NCBI GenBank assembly: GCA_013127575.1 | Contig: CP053418.1 | Location: 4,402,001-4,466,000, forward strand | Direction of reading: 5' to 3' | Length of the DNA: 64,000 nucleotides | Source of the DNA: Ramlibacter terrae | Lineage (GTDB): Bacteria; Pseudomonadota; Gammaproteobacteria; Burkholderiales; Burkholderiaceae_C | Shown here: positions 1 through 9,330 of the stretch, one piece after another | Numbering within the stretch: the stretch's first letter is position 1 | How the letters are laid out: each line of letters opens with the position of its first letter | Notes under the pieces: generated by a model | Database searches by the model: none | Told to the model about the DNA's origin: nothing | Seen by the model: the letters and a program-made list of their open reading frames with translations, nothing else | Translations under genes and position numbers: made by a program

Positions 1-659
1 TCCACCGGATCCCCGGGCAGCGTCGGGTCGCTGGTGCTGGTGCCGTACGCGCCGAACATGCGGCCGTCGGGCGAGATCGCGAAGGCGCGCGGATGCGGCC
101 GCCCCAGCCACTCGCGGTACAGCTCGCGGCCGCGCGGGTTGAGGTGCGGCACCGCCGCCACGTCGTTCAGCGCAGCGAAATTGGTGGGCGGCGGGCCCTC
201 GCTGGCGCCGCCGCGCGGCAAGGTGAAGGACGTCATCTGCCCCATCACGACGCGGATGCGCTCGGGGTATTCGTAGGCGGCGCCCGAGGTGTGGTCGACC
301 ACCGCGCCGATCACGCCGCCGATCAGGATGTTGCCGAACATGGCGGCGCGCGTGCCCGATTCGACCGACACCACGCCCTGCGGCAGCGGCGCCTTCTCGC
401 AGCGCACGTCCATCGCCTTGTTGGATCGCACGATCGTGGCGTCGCCCGGCGACTGGACCCGCCAGTTGCCCTTGTCGTTGCTCAGGGTGCAGTTGGCGGC
501 CGCCACGCTCGTGCCGTCCTGCGTCTGCGCCTGCACGTACATCTTCTGCGTATTGCCGCCGGTCACGGAGGCGCAGCCCCCGGCCAGCACGGCGACTGCC
601 AGCAGCAGGCCGCAGCGCCATGCGCGCGCGGCCCGGTCTCCGATGGGGCTCAGGTCCAT
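1..659 (-). CDS. Putative lipoprotein, C-terminus cut by window edge
   Basis: The reading frame opens with ATG at 659 and stays open to base 1, so the C-terminus lies outside the window. After a basic N-terminus (RAARAWRCG) comes a hydrophobic stretch ending in a lipobox (LAGGC, cysteine about residue 29), which predicts a lipidated envelope protein. The mature part contains a conserved-looking N-domain (TQKMYVQAQTQDGTSV), a glycine-rich segment (FGNILIGGVIGAVVDH) that could be a short membrane loop, and near the edge the phrase AISPDGRMFGAYG. I do not recognise the family beyond 'lipoprotein'. It lies 45 bp beyond the stop of mccB on the same strand and could be read through from it. Start choice rests on the lipobox spacing. 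Confidence 0.7.
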   Translation of the reverse strand, partial: MDLSPIGDRAARAWRCGLLLAVAVLAGGCASVTGGNTQKMYVQAQTQDGTSVAAANCTLSNDKGNWRVQSPGDATIVRSNKAMDVRCEKAPLPQGVVSVESGTRAAMFGNILIGGVIGAVVDHTSGAAYEYPERIRVVMGQMTSFTLPRGGASEGPPPTNFAALNDVAAVPHLNPRGRELYREWLGRPHPRAFAISPDGRMFGAYGTSTSDPTLPGDPV

Positions 660-704
660 GTCTCGCCTCCTCCGTGTTGGGAGCCCCATTCTGGTCGCAC
701 CCGG

Positions 705-2326
705 CTACATCCGGAAGATGCCGAACTTCGCGTCCGGGATCGGTGCGTTGAGCGACGCCGACAGGCCCAGCGAGAGCACGCGGCGCGTGTCGGCGGGGTC
801 GATCACGCCGTCGTCCCACAGGCGCGCGCTCGCGTAATACGGGTGCGACTGGTGCGCGAACTGTTCCAGCAGCGGCTGCTTGAACGCGGCTTCCTCGTCG
901 GCGCTCCACTGGCCGCCGCGCGCCTCGATGCCGTCGCGCTTGACGGTGGCCAGCACGCTGGCGGCCTGCTCGCCGCCCATCACGGAGATGCGCGCGTTGG
1001 GCCACATCCAAAGGAAGCGCGGCGAGTACGCGCGGCCACACATGCCGTAGTTGCCGGCGCCGTAGCTGCCGCCGATGATCACGGTGAACTTCGGCACGTT
1101 GGCCGTGGCCACGGCCGTCACCATCTTGGCGCCGTGGCGGGCGATGCCCTCGTTCTCGTACTTGCGGCCGACCATGAAGCCGGTGATGTTCTGCAGGAAC
1201 ACCAGCGGCACCTTGCGCTGGCAGCACAGCTCGATGAAGTGCGCGCCCTTCTGCGCCGATTCCGAGAACAGGATGCCGTTGTTGGCGACGATGCCCACCG
1301 GCATGCCTTCGATGTGCGCGAAGCCGCACACCAGCGTGGCGCCGAAGCGGGCCTTGAACTCGTGGAACTCGGAGCGGTCGACGATGCGCGCGATGATCTC
1401 GCGCACGTCGAAGGGCTTGCGGGTGTCGGTCGGGATCACGCCGTACAGCTCGCTCGCTTCGTAGCGCGGCGGACGCGGCGCCTGCAGCTGCACCGGCGGC
1501 TGCTTGGGCCGGTTCAGCGAGGCGACCGCCTTGCGCGCCAGCGCCAGCGCATGCGGGTCGTTCTGCGCCGGTGGTCGGCCACGCCGGACAGGCGGGTGTG
1601 CACGTCGCCGCCGCCGAGGTCTTCCGCCGTCACCACTTCGCCGGTGGCCGCCTTCACCAGCGGCGGACCGCCCAGAAGATGGTGCCCTGCTCCTTGACGA
1701 TGATGGTCTCGTCGCTCATGGCGGGCACGTAGGCGCCGCCGGCGGTGCAGGAGCCCATGACGACGGCGATCTGCGCGATGCCCTGCGCGCTCATGTTGGC
1801 CTGGTTGTAGAAGATGCGGCCGAAGTGCTCGCGGTCCGGGAACACCTCGTCCCTGGTTCGGCAGGTTGGCGCCGCCCGAGTCGACGAGGTAGATGCAGGG
1901 CAGGCGGTTCTGCGCCGCGATCTCCTGCGCGCGCAGGTGCTTCTTGACGGTGATGGGGTAGTACGTCCCGCCCTTCACCGTGGCGTCGTTGCAGACGATC
2001 ACGCAGTCGAGCCCGCTCACGCGGCCGATGCCGGTGATGATGCCGGCGCAGGGCGCGTCCATCACCCGTCCTTGTTGAGGTGCATGCCGTGCGCCGCCAG
2101 CGGGCCGATCTCCGGGAACGGCGTGCCCGGATCCAGCAGCATCTGCACGCGCTCGCGCGGCGGCAGCTTGCCCCGCGCCTCGTGCTTCTTGCGGGCCGCT
2201 TCGCCCCCGCCGGCCGCATGCAGCGCCACCTTCTCCTCCGGGTCCTTCACCAGCGCCTGCATGGCGGCGGCGTTGGCCACGGAAGTCGGCGGAGCGGGAA
2301 TTGAGCTTGGTCTCCAGTGCGGACAT
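705..2326 (-). CDS. mccB: Methylcrotonyl-CoA carboxylase, carboxyltransferase (beta) subunit
   Basis: Carboxylates 3-methylcrotonyl-CoA in leucine/isovalerate catabolism together with a biotinylated alpha subunit, which is not in this window. The N-terminus ([15 protein letters not shown]), the acyl-CoA-binding half ([52 protein letters not shown]) and the C-terminal half ([36 protein letters not shown]) read in the right order and total about 535 residues, the family length. The frame breaks near 2300, 2060, 1850, 1660 and 1565. At 1850, 1660 and 1565 the expected codons contain CCAGG or CCTGG, so the gene is probably intact in the organism. It is divergent from an AraC-type regulator that starts about 90 bp away, a plausible but untested regulator. 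Confidence 0.93.
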
Positions 2327-2417
2327 CGGCGTCTCGGTCTTGTAGGGAAAGGCGAGCTTAGCCCTTCCGGGCCGGCGCGGGTTGCCGGGCTTGCCACAAA
2401 TCCTGCCACACTACGGC

Positions 2418-3504
2418 ATGCGCCCCGCCCCCGCCGCCGTCACCCCCATGGCCTTCGCCCGGGGCGATCTGCGCTGCGTACCGGCGCGAAGGCCGGTCGC
2501 CCGACCAGGCCTTGGCACAGGCACAGATCACGCCAGCGCAACTCGCCGTGCCCCGGGCGCGCATGACCGCGCGGCAGATGGAGCTGCTGTCGGCCGCCGC
2601 CATGCAGGAACTCGACGACGAGGGCCTCGGCGCCTTCGGCCGCAAGCTGCCGTGGGGCAGCTACGGCATGCTGGCCCGGGCTTCGCTGGGGGCGCCGGAA
2701 CTCGGCGTGGCGCTCAAGCGCTGGTGCCGGCACCACGCGCTGCTCACCGGCGACCTCGCGCTGGCGGTCACCGTCAGCGGGGCCACGGCGACCGTGTCGG
2801 TCGAGGAGCGCCGCCCGCTGGCGCCGGAGCAGCGCGAACTGGCGCTGGCCTTCGTGCTGCGCAACGTGCACGGCCTGGCTTGCTGGTACGTCGACTCGCG
2901 CATCCCGCTGCAGGGCGCGCGCTTTCCGTTCCCTCCGCCGCCGCACGCCGACGCCTACGGCCACATGTTTCCGGGCGCCGTCCAGTTCGGCGCCACCCGC
3001 GCCGAGATCCGCTTCGATGCGCGCTACCTGAAGCTGCCGCTGCGCCGCGACGAGCGCGCGCTCTCGCAGATGCTGCAGCGCGCCCTGGCGGTCACCGTGC
3101 TGCAGTACCGGCGCGACCGGCTGCTGGTGCCGCAGGTACGGCAGGCGCTGGCCGCGCAGCCCGAAAGCAGCCACAGCGCCGAGGCGCTGGCCCGGCTGCT
3201 GCACGTGTCCGCGCGCACCCTGCACCGCCAGCTCAAGGACGAAGGCGCCAGCCTGCAGCAGCTCAAGGACGAGGTACGGCTGGAAAAAGCCAAGACCCTG
3301 CTGCTGCGCACCGGCAAGCCCATCAAGCAGGTGGCGGCCGCGGTCGGGTTCCGCAACGAGAAGAGTTTCGGGCGCGCTTTCCGCCAATGGCTGGGCCAGT
3401 CACCGTCGCGCTTTCGTGCCGCACCCGAAGCTCAGCAGGAGCTTGTCGCGCCACCGTCACACTTGCTGGAAAGTGTGTCCGACTTTACAGTTCGTTCACC
3501 GTGA
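2418..3504 (+). CDS. AraC-family transcriptional regulator (arabinose-binding-type N-domain)
   Basis: About 360 residues. The N-terminal half carries the pattern of AraC/OruR-type sensor domains ([23 protein letters not shown] is the recognisable block). The last 100 residues form the double helix-turn-helix ([19 protein letters not shown], then [22 protein letters not shown]). ATG at 2418 gives [15 protein letters not shown]; the alternative ATG at 2448 is in the same frame. One extra base near 2465 separates this start from the body, and restoring the frame gives the usual N-terminus ([10 protein letters not shown]). The gene is divergent from mccB, which suggests control of leucine/isovalerate degradation, but no operator could be identified. 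Its stop overlaps the next start by GTGA. Confidence 0.88.
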
Positions 3505-3827
3505 CCTACACCGACGACCTCGAGGACCTTCCCGGACCGGCCGCGCCACGGCCGTCGGGGCCGCATCGCCGCCGGCACGTGGTTCCGGCGGGCGACGTCG
3601 AGACTGAAGGGCTGTCGGCCCTGCAGGTCGTCGACGAAGATCCCGAACTGCACATGCTCAAGTGTGACCTCGCGGCTTTCCAGCGCGAGGAAATGGACGC
3701 GCTCGGCACCTGCATCACCGCCCTGCTCACGCGGGCGCCGCGCGTGGAAGCGCTGCGCGCCTGGACCGCGCACGAGGCGGCGCGCCTGCGCACGCGCGAG
3801 TGCCTGCGCCGCCTGCACGCCTGGTAG
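3501..3827 (+). CDS. Small hypothetical protein, translationally overlapped with the AraC gene
   Basis: A GTG at 3501 overlaps the AraC stop (GTGA) and opens a 108-residue frame ending at 3827. The product is acidic in its first half and has a helical, Arg/Ala-rich C-terminus (RVEALRAWTAHEAARLRTRE). A cysteine-containing middle section reads LHMLKCDLAAFQREEMDALG. No signal peptide or membrane segment is visible and I recognise no family. The support is the overlap with its neighbour, an intact frame and protein-like composition. An antisense frame also spans the region, so the call is moderate. Confidence 0.45.
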   Translation: MTYTDDLEDLPGPAAPRPSGPHRRRHVVPAGDVETEGLSALQVVDEDPELHMLKCDLAAFQREEMDALGTCITALLTRAPRVEALRAWTAHEAARLRTRECLRRLHAW

Positions 3828-3837
3828 CCCGGCGCGG

Positions 3838-4056
3838 ATGTCGGAGCCGCTGCTGCGCCTGCTGCAGGTCGAGATGCCGTACGGCAAGTACAAGGGCACG
3901 CTCATCGCCGACCTGCCCGGCAACTACCTGAACTGGTTCGCGCGCGAAGGCTTCCCGCCCGGCGAGATCGGCCGGCTGCTGGCGCTGATGCACGAGATCG
4001 ACCACAACGGGCTGAAGCACCTGCTGGCGCCGTTGCGAAGAGAAACTCTCCGGTAG
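3838..4056 (+). CDS. DUF3820-family protein (putative quorum-sensing-regulated virulence factor family)
   Basis: A 72-residue protein whose central block (VEMPYGKYKGTLIADLPGNY, then WFAREGFPPGEIGRLL and HEIDHNGLKHLL) matches the small DUF3820 family. That family is widespread in Proteobacteria and its biochemical role is unsettled. The length is normal for the family and the frame is intact. It starts 10 bases after the preceding small gene and is probably co-transcribed with it. No signal peptide or transmembrane helix is visible, so it should be cytoplasmic. Confidence 0.85.
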   Translation: MSEPLLRLLQVEMPYGKYKGTLIADLPGNYLNWFAREGFPPGEIGRLLALMHEIDHNGLKHLLAPLRRETLR

Positions 4057-4115
4057 CGCACACGGAAAATGAGCGCGTCGTAAGCTTTCCTGCGTTCGCC
4101 CGGGGAGCAACAACG

Positions 4116-4908
4116 ATGCAGGATTCATCACGGTCCAACGAACGGCGTGGCCTGCGCCGCGGCGCCTTCCTCGTCGGGCTGGGGCTCGGCGGGTTCTTCG
4201 ACGGCATCCTGCTGCACCAGGTGCTGCAGTGGCACCACCTGCTGAGCAACGTCGATGCGCCGGCGCTGCGCGACGCGCGCATGCAGATCCCTGGCCGACG
4301 GCCTGTTCCACGTGCTGATGTACCTCATCGCCGCCGTCGGGCTGCTCAAGCTCTGGCGCGGCCGCGAAGCCTGCCCGCAACCCGGCGCCGGAAGGCTGCT
4401 GTGGAGCAGCGCGCTGCTCGGCTTCTGCCTCTGGCACATCATCGACATCGTGCTGGCGCACTGGGTGATGGGCATCCACCGCGTGCGCGTCGATGCGCCC
4501 GACCCGCTCGCGTGGGACCTCGGCTGGCTGTTCCTGTTCGGCATGGCGCCGCTGTTCTTCGCCTGGCGCATGCGCCAGGGCGGCGGCGGCCATGGCGGTG
4601 GCGGCCGGGCCGCGGCGACGCTGGGGATCGCCGCGCTGGTGGCGGGCCCGATCGCCGCCCTGCCGGCGGGTGACACGGACCAGCAGGTGGTGCTGTTCGC
4701 GCCGGGCACCACCGGCGCCGCCGCGTTCGACGCATTGGCCCGCGCCGACGCCCGGGTTCTGTGGGTGGACGCGAGCGGCGGGCTGTGGGCGGTCAAAATG
4801 GCCGACGCCCGGCAAGGCCGCTCGCTGCTCTACCGCGGCGGGGCCCTGCTGGTCAGCAACTCGCCGGTGGCCTTCGGCTGCTTCAGCTTCCTGCGCGCCG
4901 GCACGTGA
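4116..4908 (+). CDS. DUF2243 integral membrane protein
   Basis: Multi-pass inner-membrane protein. The first helix carries the family signature GLGGFFDGILLHQVLQWHH. Then follow DGLFHVLMYLIAAVGLL, LGFCLWHIIDIVLAHWVMG and WLFLFGMAPLFFAWRM. The C-terminal 100 residues are a soluble extension (VVLFAPGTTGAAAFDALARA) that looks like a separate small domain. A frame break near 4285 falls exactly on an expected CCTGG: one extra C turns ATCCTGG into ATCCCTGG, and the repaired reading is RMQILADGLFH. The ATG at 4116 is chosen because the family motif begins about 25 residues in. Function is unknown. The stop lies 10 bases before serA. Confidence 0.85.
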
Positions 4909-4918
4909 GGAAACCCGT

Positions 4919-6151
4919 TTGACCCCCAAGCTCTCCGTCCCCAAGGAAAAGATCAAGTTCGTCCTGCTCGAAGGCATCCACCCGTCCGCCGTCGACACGC
5001 TGGCCGCCAACGGCTACACGCAGGTGATGACGCACGCGAAGGCGCTGGCCGGCGACGAGCTCGCCGCGGCGATCGCCGATGCGCACTTCGTCGGCATCCG
5101 TTCGCGCACGCACCTGACCGAGGACGTGCTGCGCGGCGCCGGCAAGCTGGCGGCCATCGGCGCCTTCTGCATCGGCACCAACCAGATCGACCTCGGCGCC
5201 GCCATGCGCCGCGGCATCCCCGTTTTCAACGCGCCGTTCTCCAACACGCGCAGCGTGGCCGAACTGGTGCTCGCCGAGATCGTGATGCTGATGCGCGGCA
5301 TCCCGCACAAGAACGCGGTGCTGCACCGCAACGGCTGGGTCAAGAGCGCGGCCGGTTCGCACGAGGTGCGCGGCAAGACGCTGGGCATCGTCGGCTACGG
5401 CCACATCGGCACGCAGATCGGCGTGCTGGCCGAGCAGCTGGGCATGCAGGTGGTGTTCCACGACGTCGAAGCCAAGCTGCCGCTGGGCAACGCGCGCCAG
5501 CTGTCGTCGCTGGACGCCGTGCTGCAGCTGGCCGACATCGTCACGCTGCACGTCCCGGAGACCCCGCAGACCATGCTGATGATCGGCGAAGCCCAGCTCG
5601 CGCGCATGAAGCGCGGCAGCCACCTGGTCAATGCATCGCGCGGCACGGTGGTCGACATCGACGCGCTGGCCGCGGCGCTCGACGCCGGCCAGCTGGCCGG
5701 CGCGGCCATCGACGTGTTCCCGGTGGAGCCGCAGGGCAACGACGCGCGCTTCGAGTCGCCGCTGGTGCGCTTCGACAACGTGCTGCTCACGCCGCACATC
5801 GGCGGCTCCACCGCGGAGGCGCAGGAGAGCATCGGCCGCGAAGTGGCGGTGAAGCTCGTCCGTTATTCCGACAACGGCTCCACCGTCTCCGCCGTGAATT
5901 TCCCCGAGGTCGCGTTGCCGGAACACACCGGGCGTTCGCGCCTGCTGCACATCCACCGCAACGTGCCGGGCGTGATGGCGCGCGTCAACGAACGCTTCTC
6001 GGAAGCCGGCATCAACGTGGCCGGCCAGTACCTGCGCACCAACGAGGAAGTGGGCTACGTGGTGATCGACGTGGACAGCGGCGCCGGCGACGTGGCGCTG
6101 GAGGAGATGTGCAGCGTGCCCGGCACGATCCGCTGCCGGGTGCTGTACTGA
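4919..6151 (+). CDS. serA: D-3-phosphoglycerate dehydrogenase
   Basis: First committed enzyme of serine biosynthesis, oxidising 3-phosphoglycerate with NAD. The frame is intact and gives 410 residues, the length of the E. coli-type enzyme. The substrate-binding part (GIRSRTHLTEDVL), the nucleotide-binding loop (GIVGYGHIGTQIG), the catalytic Arg/Glu/His regions (NASRGTVVDIDAL, LTPHIGGSTAEAQ) and a C-terminal ACT domain (HRNVPGVMARVNERFSEAG) are all present, so serine feedback control is likely. The start is a TTG at 4919 with GAGGAAA upstream; there is no better ATG. A strong inverted repeat follows the stop. Confidence 0.96.
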   Translation: MTPKLSVPKEKIKFVLLEGIHPSAVDTLAANGYTQVMTHAKALAGDELAAAIADAHFVGIRSRTHLTEDVLRGAGKLAAIGAFCIGTNQIDLGAAMRRGIPVFNAPFSNTRSVAELVLAEIVMLMRGIPHKNAVLHRNGWVKSAAGSHEVRGKTLGIVGYGHIGTQIGVLAEQLGMQVVFHDVEAKLPLGNARQLSSLDAVLQLADIVTLHVPETPQTMLMIGEAQLARMKRGSHLVNASRGTVVDIDALAAALDAGQLAGAAIDVFPVEPQGNDARFESPLVRFDNVLLTPHIGGSTAEAQESIGREVAVKLVRYSDNGSTVSAVNFPEVALPEHTGRSRLLHIHRNVPGVMARVNERFSEAGINVAGQYLRTNEEVGYVVIDVDSGAGDVALEEMCSVPGTIRCRVLY

Positions 6152-6186
6152 ATTTCCGCGCCCGCAGGGCCCCGGCTCGGAAATTC
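6150..6186 (+). terminator. Inverted repeat after serA, candidate terminator
   Basis: Perfect 9-base arms (GAATTTCCG at 6150-6158 and CGGAAATTC at 6178-6186) enclose a 19-base GC-rich loop, immediately overlapping the serA stop. There is no clear U-tract, so it may work with Rho or only as an mRNA 3' stabiliser. Confidence 0.45.
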
Positions 6187-6277
6187 CGCACGTTCCACCG
6201 CGCCGAATGCATTCTGCTTCACGAAGCAGAAACAATCGGGCGGCGAGGCGGTCTAGCCATACCCGCCGGAACGTCCC

Positions 6278-6652
6278 ATGTCCGCCTCGCAAAGCCACGC
6301 CCTCCATACCATCGCCGTCCAACTCGCCACCGCGCTCGATCACTACGAGCTGGAATTCAATGCGCTGATGCGCAACTGGCCGGAGATGGAGATGTACGCG
6401 GGCGTCAGCAGGCGGATGGACGAACTGCGCATGTACAGCGCCTCGCTGCCGGTGCTGTCGGTGCAGTACGTGTCGCTGCTGATCGCGCACGCGGAACTGG
6501 TGCACGCGCTCTGGAAGACGCAGACCCGGGGCGGCTATACGGCCGTAGACCTGGCGAACGTGCGCGAGGACCACCGCGCCGCCATCGCGGACCTGCGCCG
6601 CAAATGCCTGCGGCTGCTGGCCGGCATGGCCGCCGCACGCGAGGGCTCCTGA
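6278..6652 (+). CDS. Hypothetical cytoplasmic protein
   Basis: A 124-residue protein with an intact frame and no signal peptide. It is largely alpha-helical by composition (HTIAVQLATALDHYELEFNA, REDHRAAIADLRRKCLRLL) and rich in Met/Tyr in the middle (EMEMYAGVSRRMDELRMYS). I recognise no family. It stands alone between serA and the convergent YkvA-type gene, whose stop is only 7 bases away. The spacer before it (6187-6277) contains no feature I could identify beyond the serA hairpin. Confidence 0.6.
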   Translation: MSASQSHALHTIAVQLATALDHYELEFNALMRNWPEMEMYAGVSRRMDELRMYSASLPVLSVQYVSLLIAHAELVHALWKTQTRGGYTAVDLANVREDHRAAIADLRRKCLRLLAGMAAAREGS

Positions 6653-6658
6653 TGCGCT

Positions 6659-6934
6659 TCAGGCCGACCGGCGCGCGGCGCTGGCCGCGGCCACTTCGGG
6701 CGGCAGGCGCTTGAGCAGCCAGCGGATGGCGAGCGGCACCAGCACGATGTCGTCCACCACGCCGATGAACGGGATGAAGTCCGGGATCAGGTCGATCGGC
6801 GAGAACAGGTACAGCGCAATCAGCGCCGTGCCCATCTTGAGCCAGCCGGGCGAGGCCGGATGCCGCAGGGCGGACCAGAGCTGGCGGGCGTCGCCCTTGA
6901 ACAGCGTCCAGAGCAAGGCCAGGCGTTTGAACAT
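6659..6934 (-). CDS. YkvA/DUF1232 family small membrane protein
   Basis: About 91 residues from the ATG at 6934. The family core is obvious: WLKMGTALIALYLFSPIDLI followed by PDFIPFIGVVDDIVLVPLAI, i.e. two hydrophobic helices joined by the PIDLIPDF turn. A longer frame could start at 6973, adding 13 residues with a hydrophobic leader, but MFKRLALLW fits the family better. The role is unknown; members are thought to be small inner-membrane proteins. It is convergent with the preceding gene. Confidence 0.85.
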   Translation of the reverse strand: MFKRLALLWTLFKGDARQLWSALRHPASPGWLKMGTALIALYLFSPIDLIPDFIPFIGVVDDIVLVPLAIRWLLKRLPPEVAAASAARRSA

Positions 6935-7025
6935 CGCGCGCACTCCCGTGAGAAGAAAACCGATGCGCAGCATGTAGCGACGGCGGGCCCCGCTGCAAGG
7001 GCCTTGCGCAAGTTTTACACCGGCC

Positions 7026-8360
7026 TCAGGGCGCCGGCCAGCTCACTTCTACCCGCGCCCCGCCCAGCGTCGACCGCGTCAGCGCCAGCTGGCCGTGCGC
7101 GCTGGCCACGAGGTCGTTGACCACCGCCAGCCCGACGCCGTGGCCCGGCACGCGCTCGTCGCCGCGCACGTGGATCTGCAGCACCTTCTCGGTGTCGCTG
7201 AAGCCGGGGCCGTCGTCCTCGACCAGCACCCGCAGCCCCTCGCCGATACGTTCCACCGTGACCTGCACGCGCTGCCGCGCCCACTTGGCGGCGTTGTCCA
7301 TCAGGTTGCCCATCACCTCGAACAGGTCGCCCTCGTCGATGCGCCAGGCGAGGTCGGGCGGACAGTCGATCACGAACGCCAGCCCCCGCGCCGCATGCAC
7401 CTTGGCCAGCGCGTCGCGGATGCGTTCGAGCACCGGCGCCACCGGCAGCGGCGGCACGAAGCGGGCGGCGCCGCCGGCCGCCGCGCGGGCCAGCTGGTGC
7501 TGCACGATGGCGTCCATGCGGCGCACCTGCTGGTCGACGGCGGTGGGCAAGCCTTCCGGCTCCGAGGCGCGCGCCGCGCAGCACCGCCAGCGGCGTCTTC
7601 AGGCTGTGCGCGAGGAAGCTCAGGGCCTCGCGGTAGCGCGTCTGCCGCACCCGCTCCTGCTGGATCAGCGTGTTGAGGTTGTCGGTCAGCGGCGTGATCT
7701 CCGCCGGGTAGTCGCCCTCGACACGGCCCTGCACACCCTGCTCGATGCGGCGGATCTCGTCGGCCACGCGGCGCAGCGGCGCCAGGCCCCAGCGCAGCAG
7801 GAGGAGTTGCGCCGCCAGCAGCAGGGCGGCGGCGCCACCGAGCCACGTCCACAGCGTGCGCGAGAAGATCGCCAGCTCGCGGTCGAGCCCCGCCTTGCGT
7901 TCCACCACGGACAGCACCAGCGGCGAGCCGCCGCTGGGCGTGTCCCAGCGCACCGCGTAGGTCACCGCCGGGGAAAGGACCGCCGTTGCCCTGCGCCGTC
8001 TCATAGCGCCACTTGCCGATGTCGCCCTCGCGGCGGAACGGCGGCGAGACGCCGAGCGTCGAAGCGGATTGCCACGATTCGCCGCGCTGCACGTTGAGGA
8101 TGGACGCATAGAGGCCGGACGCAGGCAGTGCGAGCCGGGGCTCGGCCAGCACCTGCGGCATCACCAGCACGCCGCGCTCGTCGAGTTCGGCGCCGGCGAG
8201 CAGCAGGTAGGTGGTGGCCTGCAGCCGCGCGAAGTGCGCGGCCTGCACGCTCGGCGTGGGCGCGCTGCACCGCGAAGCCGGCGCCGGCCGGGAAGGCCAG
8301 CAGCACCACCGCGCCCCCGGCCAGCAGGCGCGCACGGATGGACGAGCGCGCCAGCTTCAT
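7026..8360 (-). CDS. Two-component sensor histidine kinase (PhoQ-like)
   Basis: Membrane sensor of the regulator encoded just upstream; its ATG overlaps that gene's stop (ATGA at 8357-8360). Order: N-terminal membrane helix (LLAGGAVVLLAFPAGAGFA), periplasmic domain (LQATTYLLLAGAELDERG), second helix (TWLGGAAALLLAAQLLLL), HAMP linker, dimerisation helix with the phospho-histidine (SFLAHSLKTPLAVLRGA) and the ATPase domain (NLMDNAAKWA, DDGPGFSD, GHGVGLAVVNDLV). This layout is typical of PhoQ-type kinases. The frame is broken near 8262, 7975 and 7575, and the context argues for sequencing error. The signal sensed is not readable from sequence; a PepSY protein sits in the same unit. Confidence 0.88.
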
Positions 8361-9027
8361 CCAAGCGTGAAGCGGTAGCCCCGGCCGCGCACCGTCTCGA
8401 TCGGCGCCAGCGTGCCGCCCGGATCGAGCTTGCGGCGCAGCCGGCCGATCAGCACCTCCAGCACGTTGCTGTCGCGGTCCTCGCCATGCGGGTACAGGTA
8501 ATCGGACAGCTCCTGCTTGGTCACCACGCGCGCGCGTTCGCGCACCAGGTATTCGAGCATGCGGTATTCGAAGGTGGTCAGCTCCAGCGGCTCGCCGTTC
8601 AGCCGCGCGGCCTGCCCGGACAGGTCGACCGACAGCGGGCCCAGTACCAGCACGTCGTTGGTGGCCTTGAGCGAGCGGCGCAGCAGCGCCTTCACGCGCG
8701 CGGCCAGCTCCGGGTATTCGAAAGGCTTGACCGGGTAGTCGTCGGCGCCCGCTTCGAGGCCCACCACCTTGTCCTGCCAGCTGCCGCGCGCGGTGAGGAT
8801 CAGGATCGGCAGCGGCCGGCCTTCGGCCCGCAGCCGCTTGACGATGGAGATGCCATCGAGCTTGGGCAGGCCCAGGTCGATGATGGCAGGTCGACCGGGT
8901 ATTCGCGGGCGGGGAACAGGCCTTCTTCGCCGTCGGCCGCCGCGTCGACGCGGTAGCCCTCGGCTTCGAGCTGCCGCTTGAGCGTGAGCCGCAGCGGCGC
9001 TTCGTCCTCGACCAGCAGGAGCCGCAT
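8357..9027 (-). CDS. OmpR/PhoP-type response regulator
   Basis: Receiver domain (MRLLLVEDEAPLRLTLKRQL) followed by a winged-helix DNA-binding domain (LTTFEYRMLEYLVRERARVV, NVLEVLIGRLRRKLDPGG, TVRGRGYRF). About 223 residues, normal for the family. The frame breaks near 8885, where VDLAIIDLGLP requires GACCTGGCC but GACCTGCC is read; the lost G is in CCTGG. The usual ADDYLVKPF motif reads ADDYPVKPF. The leucine codon expected there would again lie in CCTGG, so the proline is suspect. It is transcribed with the kinase downstream and the PepSY gene upstream. Confidence 0.92.
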
Positions 9028-9038
9028 CGGCGGGCGCC

Positions 9039-9275
9039 TTACATCGGCCGCCCGCTGGCGGCGTCGATCAGGACCACGCGCACCTCGCCGCCGCGGGTGA
9101 CCACCTTCACGCGCCAGGCGGCGCGGCCCCCGGCCTGCGTGCGGTCGACCGAGAGCACGCGGCCCCCGTCTCCCGCTGGGCGGCGGACGCGGCTTGCTCG
9201 CGGCCGACGTCCGCCGCCGCCGGCAGGGTGGCGGCGAGCAGCACGGCGCTGAGCAGCAGGGACGGAAGCTTCATG
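9039..9275 (-). CDS. PepSY-domain periplasmic protein
   Basis: About 78 residues: a signal peptide (MKLPSLLLSAVLLAATLPAAA) and a single PepSY-like domain (REQAASAAQRETGGRVLSV, then AWRVKVVTRGGEVRVVLIDA, ending SGRPM). An in-frame ATG at 9281 is an alternative start. One base is missing in a G run near 9167. Such small PepSY proteins often sit directly before OmpR-type two-component genes, as here (12 bases before the regulator), and may act as periplasmic partners of the sensor. That role is inference. Confidence 0.75.
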   Translation of the reverse strand, partial: HEASVPAAQRRAARRHPAGGGGRRPRASRVRRPAGDGGRVLSVDRTQAGGRAAWRVKVVTRGGEVRVVLIDAASGRPM

Positions 9276-9330
9276 GTCATGGCCTGGTTGGGGGATGGTA
9301 CCCGCGCCCCGGCTGGGGCGCGCGTGCCGC

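Noticed and set aside
93..1697. Long plus-strand open frame opposite the lipoprotein gene and mccB
   Set aside because: Low-complexity Arg/Ala/His-rich translation lying antisense to a well conserved carboxylase; an expected by-product of about 70% GC.
2382..3827. A 481-codon frame overlapping the AraC gene
   Set aside because: Only its two ends are meaningful (true AraC start and the small downstream gene); the middle is the wrong frame of the AraC gene.
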